Shown: positions 36,129 to 44,056 of the stretch, in pieces
Layout of the letters: the number at the start of each line of letters is the position of its first letter
Position numbering within the stretch: the first letter of the stretch is position 1
Assembly: GCF_020687545.1 (NCBI RefSeq)
Contig: NZ_JAJEQX010000005.1
Span: 91,871-155,870 of the forward strand
Source: Ruminococcus turbiniformis
Lineage (GTDB): Bacteria > Bacillota > Clostridia > Lachnospirales > Lachnospiraceae
Length of the DNA: 64,000 nt
Direction: 5' to 3'
The notes under the pieces: model-generated
Told to the model about the DNA's origin: nothing
The model's input: the letters and a program-made list of their open reading frames with translations, nothing else
Databases searched by the model: none
Program-made: the position numbers and the translations under genes

Positions 36129-37823
36129 ATGAAGAAAAGCTTGATTCAGGTTGCAAGAGGGCTCGTCCCCGCGGATATCGTCCTGAAAAACGGAAAGATT
36201 CTGAACGTGTTTACTGAAGAAATTATCACGGCTGATGTGGCGATTGCGGGAGATACGATCGCCGGGATCGGAGCATACGAAGGCGAAAGAGAGATCGACT
36301 GTAAGGGAAAGTTTATTGCTCCCGGGCTGATCGATGCTCATGTGCATATTGAGTCGTCGATGGTTTCGCCGCTGGAGTTTGCGAAACAGATCATCCGTAC
36401 CGGCACAACGGGAATCATCGCGGATCCCCACGAGATCGTCAACGTGTCCGGGGCTGCCGGAATGGATTATATTCTGGATGCCACGGAAGACATTCCGGTG
36501 AACGCGTATATTATGATCCCTTCTTCCGTTCCGGCTACAGAGTTTGACACAAACGGCGCGGGAAAGTTTCTGGCGGATGATATGGAGCCCTACCGGTCTC
36601 ATCCGAGAGTGCTGGGACTGGGCGAGATGATGCGCTTCACGGATGTGCTCGCGGAGCACGGTGAGACAATGGAGAAGCTGGAACGTTTCTCTGATATGAT
36701 GATTGACGGACATGCTCCGGGAATCAGCGGAAACGACGTGCAGGCGTACAGAGCCGCGGGAGTCAGAGACGACCATGAGTGCGCCGCCGTGGAGGAAGGA
36801 CTGGAAAAGCTCCGCGCCGGATACAGCATCCTGATCCGGGAGGGGAGCGGAGCGAAGAATGTGGAGACGCTGGTAAAAGGCTTCCTTGAAGCGGGAGTGT
36901 CTCTGGATCAGTGTATGTTCTGTACAGATGACAGACATCTGGAGGATATCGAGCGGGAGGGACATATCAATGTGTGCGTCCGCAAGGCGATCGCGCTCGG
37001 AGTTCCTGTGGTAAAAGCGTACAAGATGGCTTCCTTCCACGCGGCGAGAGCCTATGGCTTAAGAGACTGCGGGGCAGTCGGCGCGGGATATAAGGCGGAT
37101 CTCCTGATCCTCGATGATCTGGAAAACGCGGAGCCTGTGACAGTGATCAAGAGCGGAAAAGTCGTGGACGAAGAGTGGCTTGACTCTTTCTCATACACGT
37201 TGAAAGATCCGTCGCTTCTGCACACGGTGATTCCGGGAAAACTTGACGCGGACAGTCTTTCCCTTGCGCGCGGCGAGAAGAATCATGTGATGGAGATGGT
37301 GCCGGGCCAGCTTCTGACACTGCACCGGTACGAGCGGATCCCCGGAGAGGGGGACCGGTTTGTGCCCGACGGGACCTGCTCCAAACTTGTGGTGGCTGAG
37401 CGCCACGGCAAGAACGGAAAGGCCGGCGTATGCCCGATAAAAGGGTACGGAATCCGAAACGGAGCGGTGGCTACAACGGTATCTCATGACTCACACAACA
37501 TTATCGCCGCAGGCGACAATGACGAGGATATTCTCTGCGCGATCCGTGAGCTGGAACGGATTCAGGGCGGTTATGTGATCGCGTCCGGAGGTATCGTGAA
37601 AGACGAACTTCCACTGGAGATCGGCGGGCTTATGAGTACGGAGAAAGCGGCAGACGTGCAGAAAAAGACAAAAGAGATGGTGGAAGAGGCGAGACGGATG
37701 GGTGTAAGCGAAGGCGTGGACCCGTTTATCACACTTTCATTTATGGCACTTACCGTAATCCCTGAGATACGGCTTACGGAAGCGGGAATTTTTGATGTGA
37801 CCAGGATGAAGTTTATGGACTGA
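36129..37823 (+). CDS. ade: Adenine deaminase
   Basis: A 564-residue amidohydrolase that converts adenine to hypoxanthine and ammonia. The metal-binding DAHVHIESSMVSP lies near residue 70 and PHEIVNVSG near residue 100. CTDDRH occurs in the middle of the barrel, and the C-terminal domain contains HDSHNIIAAGDND. Length is in the family range (560-600). ATG 36129 is chosen because GAGGTG lies 7 bases upstream; an ATG at 36105 sits in a dyad and lacks a site. It fits with the nucleoside catabolic genes farther right, since purine nucleoside cleavage releases adenine, but it has its own promoter. Confidence 0.94.
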   Translation: MKKSLIQVARGLVPADIVLKNGKILNVFTEEIITADVAIAGDTIAGIGAYEGEREIDCKGKFIAPGLIDAHVHIESSMVSPLEFAKQIIRTGTTGIIADPHEIVNVSGAAGMDYILDATEDIPVNAYIMIPSSVPATEFDTNGAGKFLADDMEPYRSHPRVLGLGEMMRFTDVLAEHGETMEKLERFSDMMIDGHAPGISGNDVQAYRAAGVRDDHECAAVEEGLEKLRAGYSILIREGSGAKNVETLVKGFLEAGVSLDQCMFCTDDRHLEDIEREGHINVCVRKAIALGVPVVKAYKMASFHAARAYGLRDCGAVGAGYKADLLILDDLENAEPVTVIKSGKVVDEEWLDSFSYTLKDPSLLHTVIPGKLDADSLSLARGEKNHVMEMVPGQLLTLHRYERIPGEGDRFVPDGTCSKLVVAERHGKNGKAGVCPIKGYGIRNGAVATTVSHDSHNIIAAGDNDEDILCAIRELERIQGGYVIASGGIVKDELPLEIGGLMSTEKAADVQKKTKEMVEEARRMGVSEGVDPFITLSFMALTVIPEIRLTEAGIFDVTRMKFMD

Positions 37824-37871
37824 CGGCAGCGGACTGCAGCAGATGACAGCGGATGAAGCAGGAGGAACAGG

Positions 37872-38492
37872 ATGAAAAACATATTTGGCGAAGATGGACT
37901 TGTATACCGTGTGCTTAATAGGGCGATCGATCTGATTCTTCTGAATGTGGTTTTTCTTGTGACATGCATTCCTGTCGTCACCATCGGGGCGGCTCTCACG
38001 GCGATGTACAGCGTCACGCTGAAAATGTGCCGGAATGAGGAATCCTATCTTATCAGAAGTTATTTCAGGTATTTTCGGGAAAACTTTAAAAAGTCCACGG
38101 TTCTGTGGCTGATCAGCGCGGCTGTCATCCTTGTGCTCGGAGCGGACTTCCTGATTCTGTGGGGAGGCGCTTCCGGGGGAACCGGCGTGCTTACGGTACC
38201 TGTTGCGGCGGCTGCGCTCCTTATCTGCATGATGCTGTCCTACTGTTTTCCGCTGACCGCGCAGTTTGAAAATACAGTGTCAAATACGCTGAAAAATTCC
38301 CTGATTATCGCGATGACAAGGATCGGCTATACGATTCCCGTCACAGCGGTGAATCTGATTCCTGTTATCCTGCTCGTGCTCGGCGGCCAGCCTATGATAT
38401 GGGGGATCAGAATCTATCCGATTATCGGATTTGCGCTGGGGGCGTATGTGAATTCGTTTCTGTTAAGAAAAGTGTTCGAGAGATATATGTGA
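37872..38492 (+). CDS. DUF624 (YesL-like) membrane protein
   Basis: A 206-residue membrane protein with about five hydrophobic segments. The N-terminus FGEDGLVYRVLNRAIDLILLNVVFLV and TIGAALTAMYSVTLKM are typical of DUF624/YesL. These proteins are nearly always encoded with carbohydrate ABC transporters in Firmicutes. That suits the LacI regulator and ABC transporter genes downstream. Biochemical role unknown. AGGAGGAACAGG precedes the ATG. Confidence 0.88.
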   Translation: MKNIFGEDGLVYRVLNRAIDLILLNVVFLVTCIPVVTIGAALTAMYSVTLKMCRNEESYLIRSYFRYFRENFKKSTVLWLISAAVILVLGADFLILWGGASGGTGVLTVPVAAAALLICMMLSYCFPLTAQFENTVSNTLKNSLIIAMTRIGYTIPVTAVNLIPVILLVLGGQPMIWGIRIYPIIGFALGAYVNSFLLRKVFERYM

Positions 38493-38614
38493 AAACTGTG
38501 CAGTGAGTGACGGCGGAAAAGCAGCGGAAAGGCAGCGGAAAAACTGTGTGTTGAGCGTCAGCCGGGAAACAGCAGGAGATCTGGCGGACGGGCGGAGAAC
38601 AGAAAGGAAGAAAG

Positions 38615-39220
38615 ATGGAAAAAGCACAAAGGACAGGCAGCAGGATATCGGAGTTTTTCAGAAAACACTGGGGTGTTCTTCTTGCTGTTCTTGCGGCCGC
38701 GGCGGCAGTGGGATATTTTGTGAACCTGATTTTTATACAGAACAGGGAGACGGTTCTCTCGGTCGTCGTGCTCACGGCGCTGGAAGACACGGAGGAACTG
38801 GAGGAAGAACTGGCCGGGATTGTGGAGCCGGATTCGGACGAACGCATTGTGATCCAGTCCATTGACGGGGAAAGCGAGATCAATATACCGGTGATCTCAA
38901 CCTGGATCCGGGCGGGATCCGCCGACGTGATCATCGGCTCGGAGAAGGCGATGGATCTGCTTGCGAAAAACGGGTATCTTAAGGAACTTGAGACCGGCGG
39001 CGGAGAGAATGCCGCGGATACGGACTACATGTGCGGCCTGGCAGAATACGACGATGAAGGAAACGTGGTGGGAACAGGGGAAGAAACGTGTTTCGGAAAA
39101 TATGTGCAGAAAGAGGCAGGGGTGAATATCGAATACCCTGTAATTGCCACAGCTGTCAATGCCGAACACCGCGAAAATGCCGAAAAAGTCATTGAAGTCC
39201 TGTCGGAACAACAGGAATGA
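38615..39220 (+). CDS. Membrane-anchored protein, unknown, possibly solute-binding-like
   Basis: A 201-residue protein. A basic cytoplasmic N-terminus is followed by one transmembrane helix (about residues 19-41, GVLLAVLAAAAAVGYFV) and an acidic extracellular domain. The domain contains VLTALEDTEELEEELAG, IPVISTWIRAGSADVIIGSEKAMDLLAKNGYLKEL and ATAVNAEHRENAEKVIEVL. The DVIIGSEKAMDLLAKNGYLKEL stretch resembles the lobe-hinge region of periplasmic binding proteins, but the protein is too short to be a full one. It sits between DUF624 and a LacI regulator, upstream of an ABC importer. Not a family I can name with confidence. Confidence 0.75.
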   Translation: MEKAQRTGSRISEFFRKHWGVLLAVLAAAAAVGYFVNLIFIQNRETVLSVVVLTALEDTEELEEELAGIVEPDSDERIVIQSIDGESEINIPVISTWIRAGSADVIIGSEKAMDLLAKNGYLKELETGGGENAADTDYMCGLAEYDDEGNVVGTGEETCFGKYVQKEAGVNIEYPVIATAVNAEHRENAEKVIEVLSEQQE

Positions 39221-39253
39221 TAAGCGGCAATAAATATGAAAAGAGGTGCAGTG

Positions 39254-40288
39254 GTGAGCGTAACCATACGTGATGTGGCGGAGCGGGCCGGAGTGTCTGC
39301 GGCAAGTGTGTCTCTTGTCCTGAACAATAAGGAATGCAGGATATCAGAGGAGACAAAAAGGAGAATCATAGAGGAGGCGAATGAGCTTGGATACAGCCTG
39401 AAAAAGACGAAGAAGACCGGTTCGGGCCCCCGTCTGGAAAATGTGATCGGCGTGATTTTTTCCGAGAACAGCGATGAGCTGACGGAAGAGTGTTTGAGCG
39501 GCATCGAGAATTACGCGTCGATCTATGGCTATTATGTGTTCCGCATGTATTCGGCAAATCAGTCCCGGAAGTGTGCGCAGCAGATTGAAATCGCGGCGGC
39601 AATGGGGGCTGCGGGCCTGATTGTCATGCCTCCTTCGGATATGAACTTTGACGGAAACCATCTTATGCTGGGGGAGACACTGAAAAAATCCGGTATTCCC
39701 TATGTCCTTCTGGACAAAGCGATTCAGGATGTGTTCTGTGATTTTGTGACTGCCGACAATAAACTCGGAATGAATATGGCGATCGATTATCTGATGGAGG
39801 CGGGACATAAAAAAATAGGAATCATTGCGGGAAGAAAGGAAGTTTACAATACGAGAAAACGGGTGGAAGGATACCGGGAAGGATATATTCTGCACGGGTA
39901 TGAAGTGGATGAGTCCATGATATACTATGGGGATTATACCGAAAGATCCGGTGCCATGGGGGCTGAGCGGCTGACAGCCGCGGGGGCCACCGCGCTTGTC
40001 GTCTGCAATACGCGGATGGCCGCCGGAGTGTGCGGGTTCGCGAAAGAGCATAGCCTGTCTGTCGGTGAAGATCTTTCCGTGATCTGTTTTGCCAATATAC
40101 CGGACGGAGAAGCAGAGGGTATTAAGCTTACCTGCATCCGCCAGCCGGGTGAACAGATGGGGAGAAAGGCCGCGGAAGTTCTGGAGGGAAGGATCTGCCG
40201 GAAAGACCTCGGGAGCATGAAGACAAATTATTTTATGCCGTCCCTTCTTGAAGGAAAATCTGTAAAAGTTCTTTCGCGTGAAGCGTGA
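39254..40288 (+). CDS. LacI-family transcriptional regulator
   Basis: A 344-residue regulator. The N-terminal helix-turn-helix VTIRDVAERAGVSAASVSLVLNN and hinge helix precede a periplasmic-binding-like effector domain (IMPPSDMNFDG-type core, TADNKLGMNMAIDYLMEAGHKKIGIIAG). GTG 39254 is preferred: AGAGGTG lies five bases upstream, and VTIRDVA starts the family where expected. An upstream ATG at 39236 is less likely. It is directly before the promoter of the ABC/nucleoside series, and is the obvious candidate to control it. The ligand is probably a sugar or nucleoside taken up by that transporter. Confidence 0.92.
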   Translation: MSVTIRDVAERAGVSAASVSLVLNNKECRISEETKRRIIEEANELGYSLKKTKKTGSGPRLENVIGVIFSENSDELTEECLSGIENYASIYGYYVFRMYSANQSRKCAQQIEIAAAMGAAGLIVMPPSDMNFDGNHLMLGETLKKSGIPYVLLDKAIQDVFCDFVTADNKLGMNMAIDYLMEAGHKKIGIIAGRKEVYNTRKRVEGYREGYILHGYEVDESMIYYGDYTERSGAMGAERLTAAGATALVVCNTRMAAGVCGFAKEHSLSVGEDLSVICFANIPDGEAEGIKLTCIRQPGEQMGRKAAEVLEGRICRKDLGSMKTNYFMPSLLEGKSVKVLSREA

Positions 40289-40492
40289 TCTGCATGTTTC
40301 TGTTAAAAATGCAGAAAAGACGATGCGTTTTTTGTGCAGTTTGCCACTAAATTTACGTTTACCTGTGTTTATCATATGAATAAAAGAAAAAATAGAATAA
40401 ATTCGACATGAGATATCAGAAAATTATTAGAAAATTCTAAATTGAATTAAAAAATAGTAAATAAACATATGAGAACAGACGTTATAATTGAG
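40289..40492. other. AT-rich intergenic region before the ABC/nucleoside operon
   Basis: About 300 bases separate the LacI gene from the solute-binding-protein gene. The first part holds a small hairpin, TCTGCAT / ATGCAGA at about 40289-40316, which may end the lacI message, and a later T-run. The rest is very AT-rich with repeated GTTTA/TTTAC words that could be regulator or catabolite-control sites. No gene is seen. Confidence 0.5.
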
Positions 40493-40521
40493 TTGACAAA
40501 AGGTAAAATGTAAAATATAAT
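40493..40521 (+). promoter_or_regulatory. Perfect consensus sigma-A promoter of the ABC/nucleoside operon
   Basis: TTGACA at 40493, exactly 17 bases, then TATAAT at 40516. A fully consensus promoter is rare and implies strong expression that must be held down by a repressor. Confidence 0.85.
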
Positions 40522-40542
40522 GTGGTTAACAAACAAAAAAAT

Positions 40543-40568
40543 AGATAAACTGATACAAAAGTTTATCT
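40543..40568 (+). promoter_or_regulatory. Operator-like dyad downstream of the consensus promoter
   Basis: AGATAAACT and AGTTTATCT are perfect 9-bp arms with an 8-base spacer, about 15 bases after the predicted transcription start. That is a roadblock position for a repressor such as the adjacent LacI protein. The GTTTAAC and GTTAAC words around it may be half-sites. Confidence 0.6.
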
Positions 40569-40596
40569 AAGTTTAACAAAAAGAGGAGGTTAGGTT

Positions 40597-42036
40597 ATGA
40601 AGAAGAAGGTATTGGCAGTTCTGCTGACAGTATCGATGGTGGCAGGTCTCACTGCCGGATGTCAGGTCTCAACATCAAGTGAGTCGACAGATTCCGGTGA
40701 CAGCGGAGAGGCCACGGAAGAGGAGGCCGCAGATGACGGCGTCACAGTTCTCTCAGACGCAGATCTTGAGGGAAGAGAAGAAATTACAATGTGGTTCTGG
40801 GGCGCAGAGCCGTACGCGCAGGAAGCGATGAAAGAGCTGCTTGTGGACAAGTACAACGCTTCCCAGGATGAGTACCAGCTTGTAGTTGAGTTCCGTCCGT
40901 CCGTTGACGCGGATATGAACACCGCCCTGGCGGCGAATCAGGGACCGGATATCGTATACGGATCAGGCCCGTCCTTCGTAATGCCGCTCGTTGAGGCAGG
41001 CAAGCTTGAGAACATGGACCGCTACGCAGAGGAGTACGGCTGGCAGGACAAGATCCTTGATGCGTACTATCAGGCGGGAACAGTGGACGGAAGCCTTTAC
41101 AGCCTTGTAAACGGTATGAGTACACTCGGAGTCTTCTATAATAAGAAAGTTCTGGAAGACAACGGCTGGGCTGTTCCGACAACGATCGAGGAAATGGAGT
41201 CCATCATGGACCAGGCACTTGAAAAAGGCATGTATGCATCCGTTACAGGAAACAAGGGATGGCAGGCAGTTAACGAGAACTATGTATCTCTGATGCTGAC
41301 ACACATCGCAGGACCGGATACAATGTATAAAGTACTCACAGATGCTGAGAGCTGGACATGCGACGAGGTGAAGGCTGCCATTGAGAAGACAAAAGAGTGG
41401 TGGGATAAAGATTATCTCGCGGGCGACGACTATGTGAACTTAAACTACAGCGAGTCGCTGCAGCTCCTTGCTGACGAGAAGTCTCCGTTCTTTATCGGAC
41501 CGTCTATCGCGTTCCAGTGGGCTGCTTCCTACTTCACAGACGACAAGGCGGAGAATCTCGGATTTATTCCGTTCCCGGCTACAGAGCAGGTACCGGAGAC
41601 AACATACACACTGGGCGGCGCTTGTACACTGTCCATCAACGCGAACGCAGAGGACTCCCACAAAGATGAGGCAGCAAAGATTATTGACATGATGATGAAC
41701 GCGGAGTTCATGCAGGAGATGACAGCAGCATGGCCGGGATACTGGGGAACACCGCTTAAGGATCTCTCCACTGTTGACACAAGCGAAATGGGTTATCTCT
41801 CCACAACGTTTGTAGATGTTGTTAAGAGCATCTCCGACGCAGTAAACAACGGTAACTTCGGATACTATGACAACATGTTCTGCCCGCCTGCTACACAGAC
41901 GCAGATCATTAACATTGAGGAAGTATGGTATGACACCGTTTCCGTTGATGATTATCTGCAGGAACTGGATGAGACATTCCAGGAAGAGTACGATGAAGGG
42001 ATAGCGCCGTCAGTTCCGGAACCGGGTGCTAACTAA
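40597..42036 (+). CDS. ABC transporter solute-binding lipoprotein (family 1)
   Basis: A 479-residue lipoprotein: signal peptide ending in the lipobox LTAGC (Cys22), an acidic Ser/Glu linker, then a family 1 extracellular binding domain (ITMWFWGAEPYAQEAMKELL, MNTALAANQGPDIVYGSG, STLGVFYNKKVLEDNGW). This family binds oligosaccharides, glycosides or related polyols outside the cell. GAGGAGG precedes the ATG. It is the first gene after the consensus promoter and is followed by two permease genes. A partial terminator after it may allow higher levels of this protein than of the permeases. The ligand is not evident. Confidence 0.93.
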   Translation: MKKKVLAVLLTVSMVAGLTAGCQVSTSSESTDSGDSGEATEEEAADDGVTVLSDADLEGREEITMWFWGAEPYAQEAMKELLVDKYNASQDEYQLVVEFRPSVDADMNTALAANQGPDIVYGSGPSFVMPLVEAGKLENMDRYAEEYGWQDKILDAYYQAGTVDGSLYSLVNGMSTLGVFYNKKVLEDNGWAVPTTIEEMESIMDQALEKGMYASVTGNKGWQAVNENYVSLMLTHIAGPDTMYKVLTDAESWTCDEVKAAIEKTKEWWDKDYLAGDDYVNLNYSESLQLLADEKSPFFIGPSIAFQWAASYFTDDKAENLGFIPFPATEQVPETTYTLGGACTLSINANAEDSHKDEAAKIIDMMMNAEFMQEMTAAWPGYWGTPLKDLSTVDTSEMGYLSTTFVDVVKSISDAVNNGNFGYYDNMFCPPATQTQIINIEEVWYDTVSVDDYLQELDETFQEEYDEGIAPSVPEPGAN

Positions 42037-42048
42037 GATATGCAATAC

Positions 42049-42091
42049 GCGGGCTGCCATGGGAGTGAAAACTCAACCGGCGGCCCGTTTT
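42049..42091 (+). terminator. Read-through terminator between binding protein and permeases
   Basis: CGGGCTGCC and GGCGGCCCG form a stem with one G-U pair; GAGT/ACTC pair within the loop. Only a short TTTT follows. This is typical of a leaky terminator that raises binding-protein mRNA over permease mRNA. Confidence 0.65.
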
Positions 42092-42182
42092 CATCCGGGG
42101 GTGCGCAAAGAGGCGCCTGAAAATGCGGGCCGGCATTCCGGATGAGAGCTGGTAGGGTATTTCGCTTCAGATAGGAGAAATC

Positions 42183-43052
42183 ATGAAAAAGAAAAAATTT
42201 AACTGGAATTATATACTGGTCGCGCCGGCGCTGCTGATCAGTGTGTGTATCATCTTTATCCCCGGCATTATGACGTTTGTCTTTTCCTTTACGGACTGGA
42301 ACGGCCTGTCGCCGGAGATCAATTTCATCGGATTCGAGAATTTTCTGGAACTGTTTGACGACCATGTGTTCTTCCGGGCAATTCGGAACAACGTCATATG
42401 GGCGCTTCTGTTTATCACGATCCCGGTGTGCATCGGTATGCTGGCGGCCATGCTGCTCCTGACGAGGAAAAAGACAAGGAGCATCTACCAGGTGGCGTTC
42501 CTGATCCCCTACGTGCTGGCTCCTTCCGTAAACGCCATGCTCTGGATGAACGTAATCTTCAGCCCTGTTTCCGGCGTGATCTCCTTATTCCGGAACATGG
42601 GATTTGACATCGGTTCCCCGCTGGCCAGCATGGAGACGGCCATCTACGGATGTGCGGCGGTTGATATCTGGCACTACTGGAGCTACCTGACGGTCATCTA
42701 TCTGGCGGCCTTAAGGCAGACGCCGACAGACCAGGTTGAGGCGGCGAGAGTGGAAGGGTGCAACGGATGGCAGCTCTTCCGTTACATTTATCTTCCGAAT
42801 ATCTGGTCAACAGTAAGCCTGATGTTTGTCATGATCGTCATCGGATCATTTACATCCTTCGACTACGTGAAACTGATGACAAACGGAGGACCGGCGCACG
42901 CGTCAGAAGTGCTCGGAACATACGCGTACACATTCGCCTTCAGCAACATGCAGGTAGGTAAAGCTGCTGCTGTCGGAATGTTTATCAGTATCTTCGGCCT
43001 GATCGCGGCGATTGTCTACACGAAACTGAGCAGAAAAGAAGAGATGAGATAG
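42183..43052 (+). CDS. ABC transporter permease, MalF/UgpA type
   Basis: A 289-residue permease with six transmembrane helices. The cytoplasmic EAA loop is clear: EAARVEGCNGWQLFRYIYLP near residues 186-206. WNYILVAPALLISVCIIFIPG is a typical first helix. It pairs with the next gene to form the membrane channel for the solute-binding protein encoded upstream. No ATP-binding subunit is encoded in the neighbourhood, so a shared MsiK/UgpC-type ATPase encoded elsewhere is likely. Confidence 0.93.
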   Translation: MKKKKFNWNYILVAPALLISVCIIFIPGIMTFVFSFTDWNGLSPEINFIGFENFLELFDDHVFFRAIRNNVIWALLFITIPVCIGMLAAMLLLTRKKTRSIYQVAFLIPYVLAPSVNAMLWMNVIFSPVSGVISLFRNMGFDIGSPLASMETAIYGCAAVDIWHYWSYLTVIYLAALRQTPTDQVEAARVEGCNGWQLFRYIYLPNIWSTVSLMFVMIVIGSFTSFDYVKLMTNGGPAHASEVLGTYAYTFAFSNMQVGKAAAVGMFISIFGLIAAIVYTKLSRKEEMR

Positions 43053-43068
43053 GAGGGGATGAAAAGAT

Positions 43069-43911
43069 ATGGCAGTTGCATCAAAGAAAAAAAGATTTGG
43101 AGTCAATTTCGTAATCCATCTTGTCCTGATCATCCTGGCTGTGATCTGCCTTGCGCCGATCGCGCTCGTTCTGATCAACAGTTTTAAGACGAACACGGAG
43201 ATCGTGAGGAACCCGCTGACACTTCCGGTTATTCTCCACCTTGAGAACTATATCCAGGCATGGAAAAACGGAAACTACGCGGTAGGCTTTCTGAACAGCA
43301 TCAAGCTGAGCGGGTGTACGGTAATCATTATCCTGATCGCGTCCACTCTGGCGGGGTACGTGCTGTCCGGCAAGAGGGTCAAAGGAAGCGGCGGTATCCT
43401 TCTGTACTTTATGATGACGATGACGGTGCCGATCCAGCTCTTCCTCTTCCCGCTGTACTTTGCTTACGCACAGCTTAACCTGATCGGAAATATTCCGGCG
43501 ACGAGCTTTATCCTCGCGGCCCTCTACATGCCGCTTTCCGTCTTCCTGATGAGAACCTATTTCCTGAATGTTCCAAAGGAACTGGAAGAGTCGGCCAGAA
43601 TCGACGGTGCGGACACAAAACAGGTGATTCTTCGCATTATGATGCCGGTCGTGTCACCGGGAATGATCACGGTGGCGATTCTGATCGGACTGCAGTCATG
43701 GAATGAGTACCTTATCTCTTCCACCTTCCTGCAGGGGGCGAAAAACTTTACCGCGACGCTCGGATTCCTGGCCATGAACGGTTCCTACGGAGCCGACATG
43801 GGAATCATGATGGCGGCGGCGTTCATCCTGATCGGGCCGATCATTGTATTCTTCCTTCTCACGCAGAGATGGTTCGTAGACGGTATGGTCAGCGGAGCGG
43901 TCAAAGGCTAG
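43069..43911 (+). CDS. ABC transporter permease, MalG/UgpE type
   Basis: A 280-residue six-helix permease. Its EAA loop reads EESARIDGADTKQVILRIMM (about residues 170-189), and the C-terminus FLLTQRWFVDGMVSGAVKG is the typical end of this class. It starts 16 bases after the MalF-type gene with AGGAGGGG upstream. The pair and the binding protein form a carbohydrate uptake class 1 importer lacking its ATPase gene. Confidence 0.93.
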   Translation: MAVASKKKRFGVNFVIHLVLIILAVICLAPIALVLINSFKTNTEIVRNPLTLPVILHLENYIQAWKNGNYAVGFLNSIKLSGCTVIIILIASTLAGYVLSGKRVKGSGGILLYFMMTMTVPIQLFLFPLYFAYAQLNLIGNIPATSFILAALYMPLSVFLMRTYFLNVPKELEESARIDGADTKQVILRIMMPVVSPGMITVAILIGLQSWNEYLISSTFLQGAKNFTATLGFLAMNGSYGADMGIMMAAAFILIGPIIVFFLLTQRWFVDGMVSGAVKG

Positions 43912-43956
43912 AAAGATTATTACATCAGTTGACAGCAGCCAGCCAACTGGCAATTG

Positions 43957-43992
43957 GGAGGCGGATTTATGTTTGCATAAACATCCGCCTCC
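43957..43992 (+). promoter_or_regulatory. Intercistronic hairpin before the ADP-ribosylglycohydrolase genes
   Basis: GGAGGCGGAT and ATCCGCCTCC are perfect 10-bp arms around a 16-base loop. No T-run follows, so it is more likely an mRNA-processing or stability element between transporter and enzyme cistrons than a terminator. Confidence 0.55.
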
Positions 43993-44056
43993 TGGTCTTA
44001 AGATACGCCAAAAAGGCTGTACACAGCAGATTAGAGACTTGAAAATGGAGGTTATC

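Noticed and set aside
36108..37040. 310-codon open frame antisense to adenine deaminase
   Set aside because: Covers the conserved metal-binding region of ade on the other strand; low-complexity translation, no start signal.
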